A stretch of DNA of 64,000 nt from Symbiodinium natans (lineage: Eukaryota; Sar; Dinophyceae; Suessiales; Symbiodiniaceae), in NCBI GenBank assembly GCA_905221605.1, contig CAJNDS010001824.1, forward strand, positions 667,048-731,047, given 5' to 3'. The notes below the pieces were generated by a model, which saw nothing but the letters and a program-made list of their open reading frames with translations, had not been told where the DNA came from and searched no databases. Numbering within the stretch: the first letter of the stretch is position 1; every line of letters starts with the position of its first letter. The position numbers and the translations under genes were made by a program. This document shows positions 27,285 through 38,255 of this stretch, in pieces.

Positions 27285-30200
27285 TAGGCACGTGGAGCCC
27301 AGGGTTCTACTCCTGCAGAAGCTGGAAGTTGGCATGAAACACCCTGAAAGAAGCCACTCCCAGAAGCCTTCACTGCCCTTGAACGAAGGCCCACCCACCC
27401 GTAAACCCTAAACCCTAAACCCTAAACCCTAAACCCTAAACCCTAAACCCTAAACCCCTAAACCCTAAACCCTAAACCCTAAACCCAGCTTCCTGAATCT
27501 TCCTGAGAGGCGTCGCAAAGACCGGCTCCGGCAAGACCTTGGCCTTTCTTCTTCCGGGCTTCGTCAAGCTCAGGCCGGGCGACTTACTGGCAGGGTCCCA
27601 CACAGGGGTGCCATTTTGGGGGCGGAGTTCCTATAGTAAGGATTGTCGTAGCTATAGCATTTTTGGGGTCTGTCAGGGGTAGCCTTTGTTTGGGAAAGAG
27701 CCGTTTGGGGTTGAGGTTGAGTTGCGGTTCAGGGTTCCGGAAGTTCTTTGCCTCAATTGGCTGGAGCATGCCCTGCAATCTGCGGCTGGCTGTAGGGCTT
27801 GAAGTCCGAAGGTTAAGGGTCCAGTGTTCGGGTTCAGGGTGCAGGCTTAGGGTTCGCAAAGCCTCAGGCCTTGATGACCTGAGGCCTTTCACGGCCGGGA
27901 GGAAGTTGCTACGACCCTGCCGCCAGGAAGCTCAAGAAGAGCCAAGATATCGACACCAAGCTGGGGTGGGGATCCCAGGATGCCCCCGAAGCGAAGCGCG
28001 AAGCTTCCGCAGCTGCAGTGCGGGGTTTGCCTCAGAGGGTGTTGGGGGACAAGGTCAGTAACAACGGGTAGCACGACTGCAAGAATCCTGAGATGCATGC
28101 CACCACCACTACTCAAGGAATGGTGACAGTAGGGGCAATATAACAGTGGGGGCAATGCAGTCTATGTAGTGCCGAATCCAGGCCCGCGCTGTTGTGCATG
28201 ACGCCGACTCGCGAGCTGTGCCTGCCTCAGATTCGGAGACTCGGACCTCTGTGAGCTGCTTTGAGTCAGCGGTACAGCCGATCCAATTAGGGCATCAGGG
28301 TACCGAGTACCCGAGAGGTGCCATCAGATCTACTCAGATGCGGAGAAGTTCGGCGGCCCAGTTCGGCCCTAAGAGGGTTCAAAAAAAGGGCGGAGACGGG
28401 CTGTGGCCGTGGCTTGCTGTGGTGCAAGAAAAGGTGCAGATCACAGCTGCGTGCTGTTACGGCGGCGCAAGCCGCAAGGATCAGGAATGGGCAAGGACCT
28501 CGGCAGAAAGTCCCAGATTAGCCAGCTGCCAGCCTTCCTGTCACGCACCGATGCTCTTACTAGGGTTCAGGATTTAGGGTTTAGGGCTGAGTCTTCCTGT
28601 CCAGGCAATAAATACGGGGCCAGACTGTCTCATTGCCACGCCTGGTCGGCTGAATGACTTTGTCCAGAAGAAGCAGGTCCGCCCAACGCCCAGCCACGAC
28701 TGACCGTGAGAGGTGTGTTTTCAGCGGAGCATGTGGAGTCCCCAAGGTTTGGACCAAGTGCGGTTCACAATCATTGATGAGGCAGATCGCATGCTGGCAC
28801 TGGACTCGGACGTTGGCAGAATTGAGCCCTCAATCAATAAGAAGGTCACACTGAAAGCGGGAGGTAGGAACACAACCCCCCCTACAACCTCGTAAGTTAG
28901 CCTTTTGTTACCCTTTGCAAAACTGGACAAGCCCGCCCTTGTTCTCTGTCCGGGGTTTTGGTGTCCTGAGACAAGGACATGGGCTTCGAGCCGCAAATCA
29001 AGCAGGTCCTGGATGAGGCCGACCCGACTTCTCCCGTGTAATGCCGATGTAAAAAGGACGCCTCCCAAACTTGAGGTCCCGAATTTTTTTTGGCTTTCCC
29101 CATCAGGATGTATCAAGGGGAGCATTTGTTTGGACACTATCATACACAACTTGACGGTAGTTCAGTCAGTAGTGCCGCAGTGGCACAGCAAGTCTTCGAA
29201 ATGTTGGAAGGGCTGGAAGGTGGAACGTGGAAGGCGACGGCCATTCACATGTCATCCTCGCTGCTGTCACGCAGGTCCCGTGGCATGACCGCCAAACGTG
29301 CATGTTTACGGCCACCTGGCCACAGGACTGCAGAGCCACGCCGGTCCTCACGCGATGTATTTAGGGTTTAGGCTTTGGGGTCGGTTTAGGGCAACGGAGC
29401 CTGCATGAAGATGGCGATGCGGCTGATGCACCATGTAGCATGTAGGAGTGCAAGAAGCTCGCGGAGACCTACATCAAGGATCCTTTCTTAGCTTCGGTGA
29501 ATGCGTTCCAGATGCTTCTTCGTGCGTCTGTGACTCTATGACCTCTGAGCCCGTGTTCATTCAGGATCCAATACAGATCCAGATTGGGTCTGGCGAAATC
29601 ACGACCAACAAAAACATTGTGCAGCTGGGCTTTTTTTCATTCTGTGCACTGGTTGGTTCAATTCGGACATCGGAGTTCCCTCGGACCGTGTGTTGCGTGA
29701 GATTGCGATCTTGACTTTACCTGCTTGGCTCAAACCCTATATAAGCCTTTTGAGCTTTGAACCGTAGATCCGAGGCAGCACGTCAAGCTTGTCGATGGCG
29801 AGGGTGACAAGCTAGAAGCGTCGCGGCCTGTGCCATGCAGGGTGCCGCATTAGGCTTTCTGTGGTGAGTTTATGTAGGCCTCACTCAGGGTTTACATAGA
29901 GATTACCCCGAATCGATTCTGGCACTTGTTTTTTGAGTGCATTGCTCCAGGCACCCGGTTGAATCATGCTCTGGCTCACAAACCCCGTGGCAAAACCCCC
30001 ATGAAATGAGCCTGAAGACTCCCCAAACCCTAAACCCTAAACCCTAAACCCTAAACCCTAAACCCTAAACCCTAAACCCTAAACCCTAAACCCTAAACCC
30101 TAAACCCTAAACCCTAAACCCTAAACCCTAAACCCTAAACCCTAAACCCTAAACCCTAAACCCTAAACCCTTAAACCCTTAAACCCTAAACCCTTAAACC

Positions 30201-33200
30201 CTTAAACCCTTAACCCTTAAACCCTTAAACCCTAAACCCTAAACCCTAAACCCTAGACCCTAAACCCTAAACCCTAAACCCTAAACCCTAAACCCTAAAC
30301 CCTAAACCCTAAACCAAGCGACAGACCCCGAACGCTCGGCCGAGGGCCTTACAGCCCGAGCGCCCAAGCGAAAAGAGAAACGGAAAGGTGAGGGTTAAGC
30401 CTCACCGTCTGTCCTGGACAGGCCAACGGACATCGGCCTTTTTTACGACAACGTCAGTACTCGGCTAAGGGATGGCCGGCACCCAGACCACCTTTAGCGT
30501 AGTAGCCGGTCGGTTCAGGGTTTTGGGTTCAGGGTTTGTCGGGGCCCCCCCTTCCGGGGGCCCCCTGGTCCCTGGTAGCTGGATTCCTGGACCAGGAGGC
30601 TGGCGAGGGGTCCAGGCAGGCTGGTTGCTCAATTTCGTGATTTTGGGCAGGGATTTCCAGGCCCCGGGCCAAGGGCCCCCCGGGCCAAGGGCCCCCCGGG
30701 CCAAGGGCCCCCGGGCCAAGGGGCCCCCGGGCCAAGGGCCCGCCGGGCCAAGCCCCCCGCCCCCCAACCAGGGCTCGGCTAAGGGCCTAGGAAGCCCCCC
30801 AAGAGGCGCCAAGAGCCACCAAAAGCTTCAAAAGCTTCAAAAGGCCCACTAAAAGAAGGGGGACCACAAGATTTGTCCGTGCCCACAATGAGAATATTGA
30901 AAACATTGTTTTTAGGCACCCCTGCCCGCATTTTAGTATTGAAATCGATGGCTCCCCCTAAATCAGCACACGTGCCGAAGGCCCGAAAAGGACCGAAACT
31001 ACCCCGAACCCCAGCCTAAACCCTGACACCGCAAAACCCTACGACGGCCTTCAAGCAAATAAGGGCCTCTACGGGCCCTAACGTGCCGAAGGCCAGAAAA
31101 GGGCCGAGGCTACCCCGAACCCCAGCTTAAACCCTAACACCGCAAAACCCTACGAAGGCCTTCAAGCAAATAAGGGCCTCTACGGGCCCTAACTTACCGA
31201 AGGCCCGAAAAGGGCCGAGGCTACCCCGAACCCGAGCTTAAACCCTAGCGATTGAAAGACTCATTGGCGAAAAATTCATTAATCGGTTCCCTGACCTTTA
31301 AATGAATAAAGCCTCTACGGCCCCTGACACGCCGAAGGTCCGAACAAGGCCCCGAGAGACCCCAAGAGCCACCAAAATGCTTCAAAAGGCATCAAAAGGC
31401 CCCCTAAAAGAAGGGGGACCCCAGGATGCCCGTACCCGCAATGAAAAATGCGATTTTTTGGTAGTGAAATCGTACTTAATTGAGGCCCTTAAAGAAGGGG
31501 AATCCAGGAGCAGACACAAAGGGTTTCCCTGACCTTCAAATAAATAAGGGCCTCTACGGGCCCTGACACGCCGAAGGCCCGAAAAGGGCCGAGGCTACCC
31601 CCAACCACAGCTTAAACCCTAACAGCGCAACTTTAAAAACATCAAAGCAAGCATCAGAGCACAAGAAAGTAAATTCCATAAACCCTAAACCCTAATAGAG
31701 TATAGTTGGGGTGGCCGGGGTGGGTTGACGGGCAACGCGAGCGCGCGGCCCGGGGTGTTTCACACCCGAGCGCGCGCCCTCCCCTGACACACCCTAAACC
31801 CTAAACCCTAAACCCTAAACCCTAAACCCTAAACTAAGTGAGGGGTCGCTTCCGTCGAGCGACAGACCCCGAACGCTCGGCCGAGGGCCTTACAGCCCGA
31901 GCGCCCAAGCGAAAAGAGAAACGGAAAAGGTGAGGGTTAAGCCTCACCGTCTGTCCTGGACAGGCCAACGGACATCGGCCTTGTTTACGACAACGTCAGT
32001 ACTCGGCTCAGGGATGGCCGGCACCCAGACCACCTTTCGCGTAGCTAAAGTAAAACCCCAAACAAAGCGTAACCCTTTGCCTGGAGGTCGGTTCAGGGCC
32101 AAGGGCCCCCAAAGGACCCCCCCGGCCAAGGCCCCGGCCAAAGCCCGTGCAGGCCCCAACCAAGAACCACCCAAAGCGCCCCCCACACCAAGGGGTTTCC
32201 GGCCAAGGCCCCGGGCCAAGGGCCCCCCCTCCAAGGGCCCCCGGGCCAGGCCCCCTGAACCAAGGACCTTCGGCCCAAGAAGGGCCCCCCCGTCAAGGGT
32301 CCCAGACCAACCCCTTCAGAACGGACCAACAAAGGCTTTCTTGAGGGTCAAGGCCCCGGGTTCAGGGCTAGAGGAAGGCCCCCCGCGCCAAAGGGCCCCG
32401 CGCCAAGAGGGCCGTACCATCCAATGAAGAATGTTTTTTTTTTACTGGAATGGATGGTTTTGCGCGCCCCTCCATTGTACACCAGAAGCGCCAGGAAAGC
32501 CCAGGAAGCCCCCAAGAGGCGCCAAGAGCCACCAAAAGGCTTCAAAAGCTTAAAAGGCCCCCGAAAAGAAGGGCACAAGATTTGTCCGTGCCCGCAATGA
32601 AAAATGCGAGTTTTGAATATTGAAGATGGTTTTAGGCACCCCTGCCCGCAATGAAACATGTTATTTTTTAGTACTGAACTCGATGGTTTTGGGCACCCCT
32701 CCATTTCACCCGAAAAGGACCAGGAAAGCCCAGGAAGCCCCCAAATCAGCAAGGGCGTCCAGGGGCCCTGCCGTGCCGAAGGCCCGAAAAGGGCCGAGTA
32801 CCCCGAACCCCAGCTTAAACCCTAACACCGCAAAACCCTGCGAAGGCCTTCAAGCAAATAAGGGCTCTACGGGCCCTAACGTGCCGAAGGCCCGAAAAGG
32901 GCCGAGGCTACCCCGAACCCCAGCTTAAACCCTAGCGATTGAAATACGCATTGGCGAAAAAAAATTAATAGGTTCCCTGACCTTCAAATGAATAAAGCCT
33001 CTACGGCCCCTGACACGCCGAAGGTCCGAACAGGGCGAGAGACCCCAAGAGCCACCAAAAGGCTTCAAAAGGCTTCAAAAGGCTTCAAAAGGCCCCTAAA
33101 AGAAGGGGACCCCAGGATGCCCGTACCCGCAATGAAAACTGCGATTTTTTGGTACTGAAATCGATGGTTTTGGGCACCCCTTCATTTTACCCCGGAAGGG

Positions 33201-34558
33201 CCAGGAAAGCCCCCAGGAAGCCCCCAAAAGGCCCCCAGAGGACCTTAAAGAAAGGAGCAGGCACAAAGGGTTTCCCTGACCTTCAAATAAATGAGGGCCT
33301 CTACGGGCCCTGACACGCCGCAGGCCCGAAAAGGGCCGAGGCAACTTTAAAAACATCAAAGCAAGCATCAGGGCACAAGAAAATAAATTCCATAAACCCT
33401 AAACCCTAATAGAGTATAGTTTGGGTGGCCGGGGTGGGTTGACGGGCAACGCGAGCGCGCGGCCCGGGGTGTTTCACACCCGAGTGCGCGCCCTCCCCTG
33501 ACACACCCTAAACCCTAAACCCTAAACCCTGAACCCTGAACCCTGAACCCTGAACCCTGAACCCTGAACCCTGAACCCTAAACCCTAAATCCTGAACCCT
33601 GAACCCTGAACCCCAAACAGCACCCCCTAGCTTTGAGCTGAGGCTCAAGGAGATCCTCCGTGGCCTCCCGGAGGGAGGTGGCTGCCTCGTCTTCTGCAAC
33701 TCCAAGAAGCCCCGGCCCCAGATTTCGGGTTTAGGGTTTAGGTTTTTTTGGTTTAGGGTTTAGGGTTTTTTGGGGTTTAGGGTTTTGGGGTTTAGGGTTT
33801 AGGGTTCTGGGGTTTTGGGGGTTTTGGGGGTTTTGGGGTTTTGGGGTTTAGGGGTTTTGGGGTTTTGGGGTTTAGGGGTTTTGGGGTTTTGGGGTTGTGG
33901 GGTTGTGGGGTTTTGGGGTTTTGGGGTTTTGGGGTTTTGGGGTTTTGGGGTTTGGGGGTTTTGGGGTTTTGGGGTTTAGGGTTTGAGCCTCCCGCACCTT
34001 CTCCGAGGGTGGAAGCTTTCGGGCTTGTTTTGGGAAGCTCGGGTAGAAGGTTCGAATTCGCGTTCTCGTTTGTGTTTTACCGTCGGCTGGGGCTTCGGAC
34101 TTAGAGTCTCGGACGCACTTCTGTCATTTTACACCCTAAGCCTTAACCTCCTCAAGACCCAAGCCCTGCCTAAACTTTGCCGGTTGTCAGCTCAAGCCGC
34201 CATTGCGGTTGTTAAGACGCGTGATGCAGTTCCTTTATTTCTTTTGTCGAGAGGGGGTCATGGCTGCTTCCATGGCAGGAAATGTGGAAACGTGAGCTGG
34301 GATCTCGACTCTGACAAGGACTTAGGCGGGCTCCCAAGCCCAAACATGTCTGTTTTGGCTGCATTGCGCAGGGTTGGCTTGTACGTTTTTGTTTTGTTGC
34401 TGCTTTCTCTCTCTCTCTCTCGTATCTGTTGTTTTCTTTTCTTCCTTCCTTCGTTCCTTCCTTCCTTCCTTCCTTCCTTCCTTCTTTCTCTATGTCTTTC
34501 TTTCTTTATGTGTTTATTTTTTTTGTTTTTGTTTTTTTTTTTTCTCTCTCTTTTTTTT

Positions 34559-34592
<34 letters not shown>

Positions 34593-37335
34593 CTCTCTCT
34601 CTCTCTTTCTAAAGTGGTGGTCCCGTGCCGGCGACGAGTTGCAAGAGCCGCCGAACCGGTGTACAGGCATGCCGGCCACAGAGCTCCACGGCGACCTTGA
34701 CCAGAGAGGGCGCGATAACGCCCTGTGGAAGTTCAAGTCGGGAGAGGTGCACTTTCAGATCGCCGTGCTCGCATGGCTCCCGTTCTAGGGTTCTTAGGAT
34801 CCCTAGGTACCTACCCCCCCATGAATCCCCCCCCGTCCCTTTTGAACCCTAGAATCCCGTCCTTTTGTGCCTCGGCTTGAACAGGTGCGAGTTTGTGTGG
34901 CAACCGACCTCGCCTCTCGCCATCGCCTGAGATTCCGGTTCGGCACAGAAGCCGCAGAACCCCGAATCACAGGTAGGAAGATGGTTGAAAAGCAGAAGGG
35001 AAGCCTGATCATGGCCAGTACTTGGTTTGGCTGTTGTGGGGTTTTGCGGCCCATATGGTCTCCTAGGCGGACTCGACGTGCGGACCATCGCTGCTGTCGT
35101 CAACTACGACGTCGTGCTCTGAGGTTTGCAATGGAAGTTTCATCGCAATATGTTGCGCTGGTCTTGAGTTTGCCGTCATGAGTTGCGCCGATACCAAGCC
35201 GTGTCTCTTCGTGTTTCCCGTCAGGTGCCATCATTTAAGACGCCGCTAAGGCCACTCCCAGTAATCCGTGATGGTCGTGCTGAGGCCCCAAAGTCGGCCG
35301 AGGACTACGTCCACAGAATAGGCCGCACAGGCGGGAAGAGAGAGCTGCACAAGTAGCAGATTCAGGGGTGGACCGGGATGCCTAGGGATTCCCACGGATG
35401 CTTTGGGACGTGACCTTACTGTGTTTTGAAGTTGTCGAAGGGATATCGGAGGCTTTAAGTTTCGGACCTATGTCAAGCAGGCCGAGCCGAGGACTCCGGC
35501 GAGGCCTACACGCTCCTGCCAGCAGCCCGTCTTGGGGGCAGTGCCGGGCCATCTTATATAGCACTCTTGCACTCTTTTTTCTGGAAAGGGCATATGAGCC
35601 CACCGGACAAACGATTGTAGTCCCATCTTGTGTTGATGTTGCGCATGCCGTCTGGGTTTCGTACTTCGCAAAGTGATAGGGGCCCACCCCACAGTGCTAC
35701 GGTCGGGCTCCTGGCAGTCTGTATCTGTAGGGGTGCATCCTCGAAGAGCGGTGGGGCCCACCAAGCATGTTGCACAACGTTCACTGAACACACGGTTTTG
35801 TCAGCCGCTCATATCATATGTAACATAGAAGTATATAAGAGTATGCTTATACGATATTGATGTTAGATGTATGTATACATCATATTCATATTTATATATG
35901 TTTGCTAATATTATACTGATGATCTATCTCTCTCTCCCTCCCTCTCGCTCTCTCTCTCTCTCTCTCTCGCTCTCTCCCTCTCTCTCTCTCTCGATTTGTA
36001 CATACATATTTTTGCTGAGGTTGAAGTGGGGCAACGAAAGCGAAGCCAAATACATCGCCCAGATGATGCGCAAGGCCCCGGCTTCATTGATCATGGCTGG
36101 TCGCAGACCTAGGCTCCAAGATCCCCAAAAAGCCAACTTGGGCATCTCCCTAGATAGGGGTACCTCCTATTTGTATATTCAGTTTGATACGAACTACATA
36201 AGACCAGTTTGACGTATATTCGTTGTCTGCACCCCCTATTTGTGTACCCCAATTGATGTAAGCTACATGCTAAATTGACTTATATTAGTCGTATACGTAT
36301 ACCTTCTGTTTGCATATTGTACGTATGTATGCACGCATGTCTGTCTACTATATATTATGGTAAGGGACGAGAACACATTGCGTACCGTATCGTATCGTAG
36401 TGTACTGTATTGTTCTGCATTGCATCGTATTGTATTGTCTTGCATTTTTTGGTTATGGTTGATGACTCCAACATCCCAAGCCCAAAGCTGCCAGCTCTCG
36501 GACCCACCAGGCCAGCCAGGACGTCCCGGAGGATGTTCAGGCACCGAAGACGAGTTCAGATGTCTAGGGCCTTCTAGGGTTTCGTGCTTTGGGATGTCTA
36601 GGGTTTTTGTAGGTTCTGGGGAGACCTTCTGACTCGTGCTTTTCATGCCGTGCAGTCCGACTTTTCCGTAGGAGCTGGAGAAAAATGCGGGTGATGATTG
36701 GAAGAAGGACCCAGTTACAGCCTGTGCGCAGTAGAGGGTGAGGAGCTACATCACGTTCACTGCAGCCACCCGCGCTGTGCTTCCTGAGCCTTTGGTGATG
36801 CGGAGCCTTGATACTTGCCAACTGCACAAACATTCAGGATGACTGGAAGAAGGAGGACGATTGGAAGCAGGACGACAAAAGCTGGGACAAGAAGGACGAC
36901 TGGCAATGCAAGTCCAAGAGCCGTTGATAGTCCACCCACTGTGGGAGAGGAGGTTTCTGAGAGAATCATTTGCTGACGGAATCATTCAGCCTGCAGCAAA
37001 GGACGACAGCAGCTGGAAGAAGGAGGATGAGTGGCAGAAGTGCAGATCTTGGCACAGCAAAGCTGGTTGTAAGGCGCATGATATGTTGCGGCCCACTCAG
37101 GAACGACTCGAACGGTTGGAACAAGAAGGACCTATCCATGTTGATACTTAAGCCTGCTGCGCTCGGGGCCAAGTGAGGGACGCTAACACACATATGTGCC
37201 CTGCTCTGCCTACTGGCCAGGACGAGTGGTCGAAGAACGATAGCAAAGATGAATGGTGGAAGAAAGAGGACTCTTGGAAGAACAACGAGGCCACGGACCC
37301 ACAAACTCACGGACACTACAAATTTGGGAGTTAGA
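27224..37335 (+). CDS. DEAD-box RNA helicase gene, multi-exon span, 5' end not seen
   Basis: Helicase motifs occur in order, mostly one per exon: Q-motif region, AKTGSGKT (I), a TREL-like Ia, CCYGG, TPGR (Ib), IIDEADRML (II), FTATWP (III), CLVFCNSKK (IV), HGDLDQRGR (IVa), VATDLASR|GLDV (V), HRIGRTG (VI). The best family match is the DBP2/DDX5-type group (DMGFEPQI, TATWP). Such enzymes remodel RNA with ATP in nucleus or cytoplasm. The C-terminus is unusual, with Asp/Trp/Lys repeats on three exons ending at TAG 37333-37335. The stretch between motifs III and IV holds a 4 kb intron of telomere-type repeats. Motif Ia appears frameshifted. Confidence 0.88.
27400..27487. repeat. CCCTAAA telomere-type array
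   Basis: About 12 regular units filling much of the short intron between the Q-motif and motif I exons. Confidence 0.95.
27510..27590 (+). CDS. Helicase exon: motif I (Walker A)
   Basis: Reads GVAKTGSGKTLAFLLPGFVK, the ATP-binding loop of DEAD-box helicases. The start phase relative to the Q-motif exon is ambiguous, as often with AG|G repeats. Confidence 0.9.
27915..28052 (+). CDS. Possible helicase exon, charged insert
   Basis: One frame reads RKLKKSQDIDTKLGWGSQDA then PEAKREASAAAVRGLPQR, of typical exon composition but not matching a helicase motif. It lies between motifs I and Ia. Confidence 0.4.
28299..28365 (+). CDS. Helicase exon: motif Ia, apparently frameshifted
   Basis: One frame gives TREV at 28308, the next frame gives HQIYSDAEKFGGP; together they match PTRELAxQIxxEAxKFG. 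The frame changes between the two halves, so an indel is likely. It follows GGCATCAG. Confidence 0.6.
28431..28490 (+). CDS. Helicase exon: YGG segment
   Basis: Reads KVQITAACCYGGASRKDQEW, matching the GG element (VxxxYGGxxxxxQ) after motif Ia. Confidence 0.75.
28605..28676 (+). CDS. Helicase exon: TPGR motif
   Basis: Exactly 24 codons between CCAG and GTCCGC: GPDCLIATPGRLNDFVQKKQ preceded by AINT. The upstream intron carries TTTAGGG units at 28561-28588. Confidence 0.92.
28747..28796 (+). CDS. Helicase exon: motif II (DEAD)
   Basis: Reads LDQVRFTIIDEADRML. Ending at 28796 and splicing to 28976 gives DEADRML-DMGFEPQI in phase, with a GC-AG intron. Confidence 0.92.
28976..29015 (+). CDS. Helicase exon: DMGFEPQI segment
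   Basis: After ACAAG the frame reads DMGFEPQIKQVLDEA, the segment immediately following DEADRML in DBP2-like helicases. Confidence 0.9.
29275..29342 (+). CDS. Helicase exon: motif III (SAT, here TAT)
   Basis: After ACGCAG the frame reads VPWHDRQTCMFTATWPQDCR, matching RQTLMFSATWPxxV with Ser replaced by Thr. Confidence 0.88.
29455..29500 (+). CDS. Helicase exon: LAxxYxxDP segment
   Basis: Reads KLAETYIKDPF, the DBP2-type VxxLAxxYLxDP strand after motif III. Confidence 0.7.
29565..29627 (+). CDS. Helicase exon: IxIGSxExTxNKNIxQ segment
   Basis: After ATTCAG the frame reads DPIQIQIGSGEITTNKNIVQ, matching the DBP2/DDX5 strand VxIxIGSxELxANxxIxQ linking the two RecA-like domains. Confidence 0.8.
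30022..30314. repeat. Longest CCCTAAA telomere-type array in the window
   Basis: About 290 bp of CCCTAAA units, with a block of the 8-bp variant CCCTTAAA at about 30167-30230. It lies within a helicase intron, well inside the contig, so it is interstitial. Confidence 0.97.
30318..33500. repeat. Tandem segmental duplication within a helicase intron
   Basis: Unit one starts at 30318 and unit two at 31859 (offset 1541 bp): both begin GCGACAGACCCCGAACGC and continue alike for about 170 bp. Their far ends also match (31631 against 33344; TTCCATAAACCC...GAGTATAGTT). Inside are about 112-bp sub-repeats (CGAAGGCCCGAAAAGGGCCG near 30974, 31085, 31198 and again 32780, 32887) and GGGCCAAGG-rich stretches. 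No coding signal. Confidence 0.85.
33504..33614. repeat. CCCTAAA/CCCTGAA array
   Basis: Telomere-type units where a run of seven carries the variant CCCTGAA, just before the motif IV exon. Confidence 0.9.
33631..33711 (+). CDS. Helicase exon: motif IV
   Basis: After CCCCCTAG the frame reads FELRLKEILRGLPEGGGCLV then FCNSKK, matching KxxxLxxLLxx...xIVFCxTKK. Confidence 0.85.
33724..33990. repeat. TTTAGGG/GGGGTTTT degenerate G-rich array
   Basis: TTTAGGG units grade into about 25 copies of GGGGTTTTG-like 8-9-mers, similar to ciliate-type telomere sequence (TTTTGGGG). Intronic. Confidence 0.9.
34440..34606. repeat. CTTC and poly(T) low-complexity tract
   Basis: Pyrimidine tract: CTTC repeats, then about 32 uninterrupted T, then CTCTCT. 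It precedes the next helicase exon. Confidence 0.9.
34667..34746 (+). CDS. Helicase exon: HGD-x-x-Q-x-x-R motif
   Basis: After GTACAG the frame reads MPATELHGDLDQRGRDNALW then KFKSGE, followed by GTGCAC. This is the IHGDxxQxxRxxxLxxFxxG element. Confidence 0.92.
34885..34919 (+). CDS. Helicase exon: motif V, first part
   Basis: After AACAG the frame reads VRVCVATDLASR; it continues as GLDVR in the next exon. Confidence 0.9.
35067..35115 (+). CDS. Helicase exon: motif V, second part
   Basis: After CCTAG the frame reads GLDVRTIAAVVNYDVV, matching RGLDVxxxxxVVNYDxP. Confidence 0.9.
35285..35340 (+). CDS. Helicase exon: motif VI
   Basis: Reads PKSAEDYVHRIGRTGGK, containing the ATP-contacting HRIGRTG of DEAD-box proteins. 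Confidence 0.92.
36020..36090 (+). CDS. Helicase exon: post-motif VI helix
   Basis: After GCTGAG the frame reads SEAKYIAQMMRKAPASL, fitting the LxxxMxxAxQxVPxxL helix after domain 2. Confidence 0.65.
36838..36906 (+). CDS. Helicase exon: DDWKKED repeat tail, part 1
   Basis: After CATTCAG the frame reads DDWKKEDDWKQDDKSWDKKD then DWQ, a regular Asp/Lys/Trp repeat. Not a known helicase motif. Confidence 0.75.
36997..37039 (+). CDS. Helicase exon: DDWKKED repeat tail, part 2
   Basis: After CTGCAG the frame reads KDDSSWKKEDEWQK, the same repeat type as the previous exon. Confidence 0.7.
37221..37335 (+). CDS. Helicase last exon: repeat tail and stop
   Basis: After GGCCAG the frame reads DEWSKNDSKDEWWKKEDSWK, then NNEATDPQTHGHYKFGS and TAG. 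Confidence 0.75.
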
Positions 37336-38019
37336 TTTAGAGGTTTAGGTTTTGTGTGCAAGGCCTACAGTTGTGATTCAAGATCCGGTGCATGTAGTTC
37401 CGACCGGAGCATCCGAACCCTTACATAGCCTCCGATTTTACCCCTCCCAAACAAGAGCAGAGGAGGTGCCCAAATTTCAGCTCCTCCCACGATCGCCTGA
37501 CAACTCTTGCTCGCCATGGGCCCCTTTACTAAACTGCCGAAATCCTTGTAACTACTACACTCCTAAACCCTCCGACTCCGGAGGCTTAGGCCCGAGCTTC
37601 CATACCTCAACAGGTACTCGTACAACAGAACCACCAAGACGAATAGTAAACATGGACAAAGATCCAAAGAGGGGGGGGAGGCCTCATCCCCCGGCCCAGG
37701 GAGGATGGAAGCGGTCGGCAGGAGAGCATGGGGATCAGACCTCGGCCAAGGTGCGTTCCTTCGTCTTTCTTCTTTTTTGCGATGTGGGGGGGGGGGGGGG
37801 GTTCCTTATTGGAGTCCTCTTCAGAAGGGATCCTACTATTTGGGGGGTCTATATTTTGCGGTCCCCTATGTTCGTAAGCCCACATATTTGGTGTTGGAGT
37901 TGGGAAGGCGTTTGAGTACTTCTTGTCACCTCATCGACATGCTTCGGCTCTTCGGAGCCGCCTTTGACGGTTGATGGCATGAGTTCGGCCCATGTGGAAG
38001 CTGACATTCCGGTTCTCTC

Positions 38020-38255
38020 TCTCTTTTTTTCTCTTCTCTTTCTCTCTTTCTCCCTTCTCTCTCTCTTTTTGCCTCTCTCTTTCTTCTCTCTCTCTATTCC
38101 CTCTCTCTCTTTCTTTTTTTCCCTCTCTCTTTCTCTCTTTCTCTCTTTCTCTCTTTCTCTCTTTCTCTCTTTCTCTCTTTCTCTCTTTCTCTCTTTCTCT
38201 CTTTCTCTCTTTCTCTCTTTCTCTCTTTCTCTCTTTCTCTCTTTTTCTCTTTCGT
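38020..38255. repeat. CTCTTT pyrimidine microsatellite
   Basis: About 235 bp, ending in regular CTCTCTTT units. ORFs across it (Ser/Phe/Leu or Arg/Glu/Lys rich) are artefacts. Confidence 0.95.

Noticed and set aside
30022-30314. A true chromosome end
   Set aside because: Helicase exons continue on both sides and the array is short, so it is interstitial.
30022-30314. CRISPR-like array
   Set aside because: Units are contiguous 7-8-mers with no unique spacers.
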